Assembly: GCA_021735645.1 (NCBI GenBank) | Contig: JAIPGP010000034.1 | Coordinates: 1-35,024, forward strand | DNA: 35,024 nucleotides | Direction: 5' to 3' | Origin: Candidatus Cloacimonadota bacterium | Lineage (GTDB): Bacteria; Cloacimonadota; Cloacimonadia; Cloacimonadales; TCS61 | In this document: positions 33,658-35,024 of the stretch, piece after piece | How the letters are laid out: each line of letters starts with the position of its first letter | Position numbering within the stretch: position 1 is the first letter of the stretch | Notes under the pieces: generated by a model | The model's database searches: none | Seen by the model: only the letters and a program-made list of their open reading frames with translations | Told to the model about the DNA's origin: nothing | Program-made: the position numbers and the translations under genes

Positions 33658-34833
33658 CTATTCTGTATATTTTACAATTTCTTTTTTTAACTGCTCAGAT
33701 GCTGCTGTCAGCTCGCTGGCATCCGGGATAAATTTCAGCTTTATAGGACTTAGACGCTCAAATTTCATTTCATCCAGTGCTTTGTCCAAAATAGGCACAC
33801 TCTGACCTCCCCAGCCGTAAGAACCAAATGCCAGACCTATTCTTCCCTTTGGTGCCAGTCCCTGCAAATAGGTCAAAAATGCTGCCATGGTCGGTAATAT
33901 ATTATTATTCAGTGTCGGAGATCCCAGACATATATATCTGGCATCCAGAATTGTGGTCATAAGATCAGATATGTGCGTCCCCTGCAGATTATGAAATTCT
34001 GCTGTCACTCCGCTTTCTGAAAATGTATTGCGTATCATCTTCGCCATCATCTCGGTAGAACCCCACATCGAGTCATATATTATCAATGCCTTTTTCGCTG
34101 TCCGGTTATTTGCCCAATTATCATACATAGCCAGAATCTCATTTATTCGCTCATGCCAGATCAGACCATGACTGGGCAATATCCATTCAATATCCAGTCC
34201 AGATACCGCATTCAGGGCTTTCACTACCTGGGCACCATAAGGTAATACAATGTTCGCATAATATTTCGCCGCTTCCTCTGCCAGTATCCCCAGCGAATAA
34301 TCATGATCAAAACGCTCCTGTGATGCTATATGCTGCCCAAAAGCGTCATTGGAAAACAGTATCTTGTCATAAGCTGAATAACTTACCATATTATCGGGCC
34401 AATGTACCATCGGCGTGGGAACAAACGCCAGCTCCCGCTTGCCAAGACTCAGGGTCATCCCACCTTTTACTACATTGATCGCCCAATCCTGCTTGAAATG
34501 CCTGTTAAGACCCTCTGCCCCCTTGGCAGTTGCATATATCTCTGCCTTTGGACAATATTTCAGTATCAATGGTAAACTGCCGGAATGATCCATCTCTATA
34601 TGATTTTGAATGATTATATCTATCTTGCCCGGGTCGATCACTGATTGTATCCGCTCAAGCTGCTCTTCAAACATGTAGCTCTTCACATTATCTATCAAAG
34701 TAATTTTCTCATCTATGATCAGGTATGAATTATAGGTAGAGCCACGCTGCGTAAGATACCCGTGAAAATTTCGTAAATTCCAGTCTATTGCACCCACCCA
34801 GTACACATTTTCCTTGATTTTTACCGCTTTCAT
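33658..34833 (-). CDS. fprA: Flavodiiron protein (A-type flavoprotein, FprA)
   Basis: The 391-aa protein reduces oxygen (or NO) to water (or N2O) at a non-haem di-iron site. The N-terminal metallo-beta-lactamase domain has the ligand set HIEMDHSGSLP (about 77-87), VHWPDN (about 143-148), NDAFGQH and PSHGLIW (about 221-227). The C-terminal flavodoxin domain has the FMN loop IIYDSMWGSTEMMAK (about 246-260) and GSYGWGG. There is no extra rubredoxin domain, so the separate rubredoxin of this operon is the likely donor. GGAGG is 4 bp before the ATG. It is the first gene of the oxygen-defence run and lies about 60 bp from the IS end. Confidence 0.96.
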   Translation of the reverse strand: MKAVKIKENVYWVGAIDWNLRNFHGYLTQRGSTYNSYLIIDEKITLIDNVKSYMFEEQLERIQSVIDPGKIDIIIQNHIEMDHSGSLPLILKYCPKAEIYATAKGAEGLNRHFKQDWAINVVKGGMTLSLGKRELAFVPTPMVHWPDNMVSYSAYDKILFSNDAFGQHIASQERFDHDYSLGILAEEAAKYYANIVLPYGAQVVKALNAVSGLDIEWILPSHGLIWHERINEILAMYDNWANNRTAKKALIIYDSMWGSTEMMAKMIRNTFSESGVTAEFHNLQGTHISDLMTTILDARYICLGSPTLNNNILPTMAAFLTYLQGLAPKGRIGLAFGSYGWGGQSVPILDKALDEMKFERLSPIKLKFIPDASELTAASEQLKKEIVKYTE

Positions 34834-34848
34834 TTTACCTCCACTTTC

Positions 34849-34877
34849 ATAATATAATTTTATTTCTTAATTTTCCA
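34849..34877 (-). promoter_or_regulatory. Candidate promoter of the oxygen-defence operon
   Basis: On the minus strand TGGAAA (34877-34872) and TATTAT (34854-34849) are spaced by 17 bp. It lies in unique DNA between the IS end and fprA. The implied start would fall at the GGAGG itself, so the leader would be very short. A weak call in AT-rich DNA. Confidence 0.25.
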
Positions 34878-34894
34878 TATTATTTTTTTATTTT

Positions 34895-34916
34895 AATGAC
34901 TATCCGTATAGCTCCG
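34895..34916. repeat. Terminal inverted repeat of the right IS1595-type element
   Basis: Counterpart of 113-134: 18 of 22 positions match, with the first 12 bases (AATGACTATCCG) identical. Confidence 0.65.
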
Positions 34917-35024
34917 CATAAGTAATTCCGCAAGAATTTGTACAAGCCGTAATTACTCTGTCTAATAACTCATTCTCATGAAATCTCCTATTCAACCTGT
35001 AGCAGAATTCATCAAGATATGACT
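34900..35024 (-). CDS. IS1595-family transposase, C-terminal 40 residues (partial)
   Basis: The complement from 35022 reads SYLDEFCYRLNRRFHENELL and 20 further residues to a TAG at 34900-34902. YLDEF-x-[FY]-R-x-NRR followed by a [LF]-x-DR-[LV] segment is the usual C-terminal end of ISXO2-like DDE transposases. The catalytic part lies outside the window. No frameshift is visible in the part seen. Confidence 0.8.
   Translation of the reverse strand, partial: SYLDEFCYRLNRRFHENELLDRVITACTNSCGITYAELYG

Larger units (their letters stand above)
34895..35024 (-). mobile_element. IS1595-family insertion sequence, 3' end only (runs off the right edge)
   Basis: Terminal repeat plus the end of a transposase gene on the minus strand, same orientation as the fragment at the left edge. 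The transposase stop codon lies inside the terminal repeat. Whether this is a second copy or another part of the same copy cannot be told from the window. Confidence 0.75.

Noticed and set aside
34883-34894. Target-site duplication shared with the bases after 134, suggesting one split IS
   Set aside because: The flanks are similar (ATTTTAAT versus ATTTTTAA) only because both are nearly pure A/T, and the exact element tips are unknown.

Overview
The window looks like chromosomal DNA of an anaerobic, fermentative, double-membraned bacterium with moderately AT-rich DNA. An Omp85-type outer-membrane protein and many signal-peptide proteins indicate an outer membrane. A superoxide reductase/rubrerythrin/rubredoxin/flavodiiron set, pyruvate phosphate dikinase and a Na+-NQR complex fit a strict anaerobe. 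The style of the proteins (PEGA modules, LA_2272-type surface repeats, LPP20-like proteins) recalls Candidatus Cloacimonadota or relatives. That assignment is an inference from gene content, not from a marker tree.

Layout. Both ends fall inside IS1595-family insertion sequences in the same orientation: the first 16 codons of one transposase at the left edge, the last 40 residues of one at the right edge, each with a related 22-bp terminal repeat. Between them, on the minus strand, lie: (i) 174-5919, a tight run of nitroreductase, a D-x-x-G-x-D-x-Y repeat protein, IspG and a TamA-like Omp85 protein; (ii) 5991-9184, an LPP20-like exported protein, a YhcG-type nuclease and a truncated copy of the LPP20-like gene; (iii) 9249-17392, three paralogous giant surface proteins that share promoter, signal peptide and N-terminal domain but carry 0, 6 or 7 PEGA modules before a C-terminal G-x-x-I-G repeat region; the spacers here are full of degenerate repeats. 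On the plus strand, 17964-22649 carries ppdK, a terminator, and a nucleotidyltransferase-mraY pair. The minus strand resumes with 22651-31124: lipoprotein, unknown protein, TPR histidine kinase, nqrF-E-D-C-B, a dihydroorotate-dehydrogenase-like flavoprotein and a ferritin-like protein. After a strong terminator comes 31259-34833: rubredoxin, rubrerythrin, a small winged-helix protein, desulfoferrodoxin, ferritin, thiol peroxidase and an FprA flavodiiron protein.

How the genes work together. The last block is a coherent oxygen/superoxide/peroxide detoxification and iron-storage operon in which rubredoxin is the likely electron carrier. The nqr block encodes a membrane NADH-oxidising sodium pump lacking a local nqrA, with a soluble histidine kinase in the same run of genes. 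The PEGA paralogs form a domain-shuffling surface family. The most unusual signals are this modular family with its conserved 5' cassette, the D-x-x-G-x-D-x-Y repeat protein, the duplicated nqrE/nqrF junction, and the nuclease gene lodged between a full and a broken LPP20-like gene.
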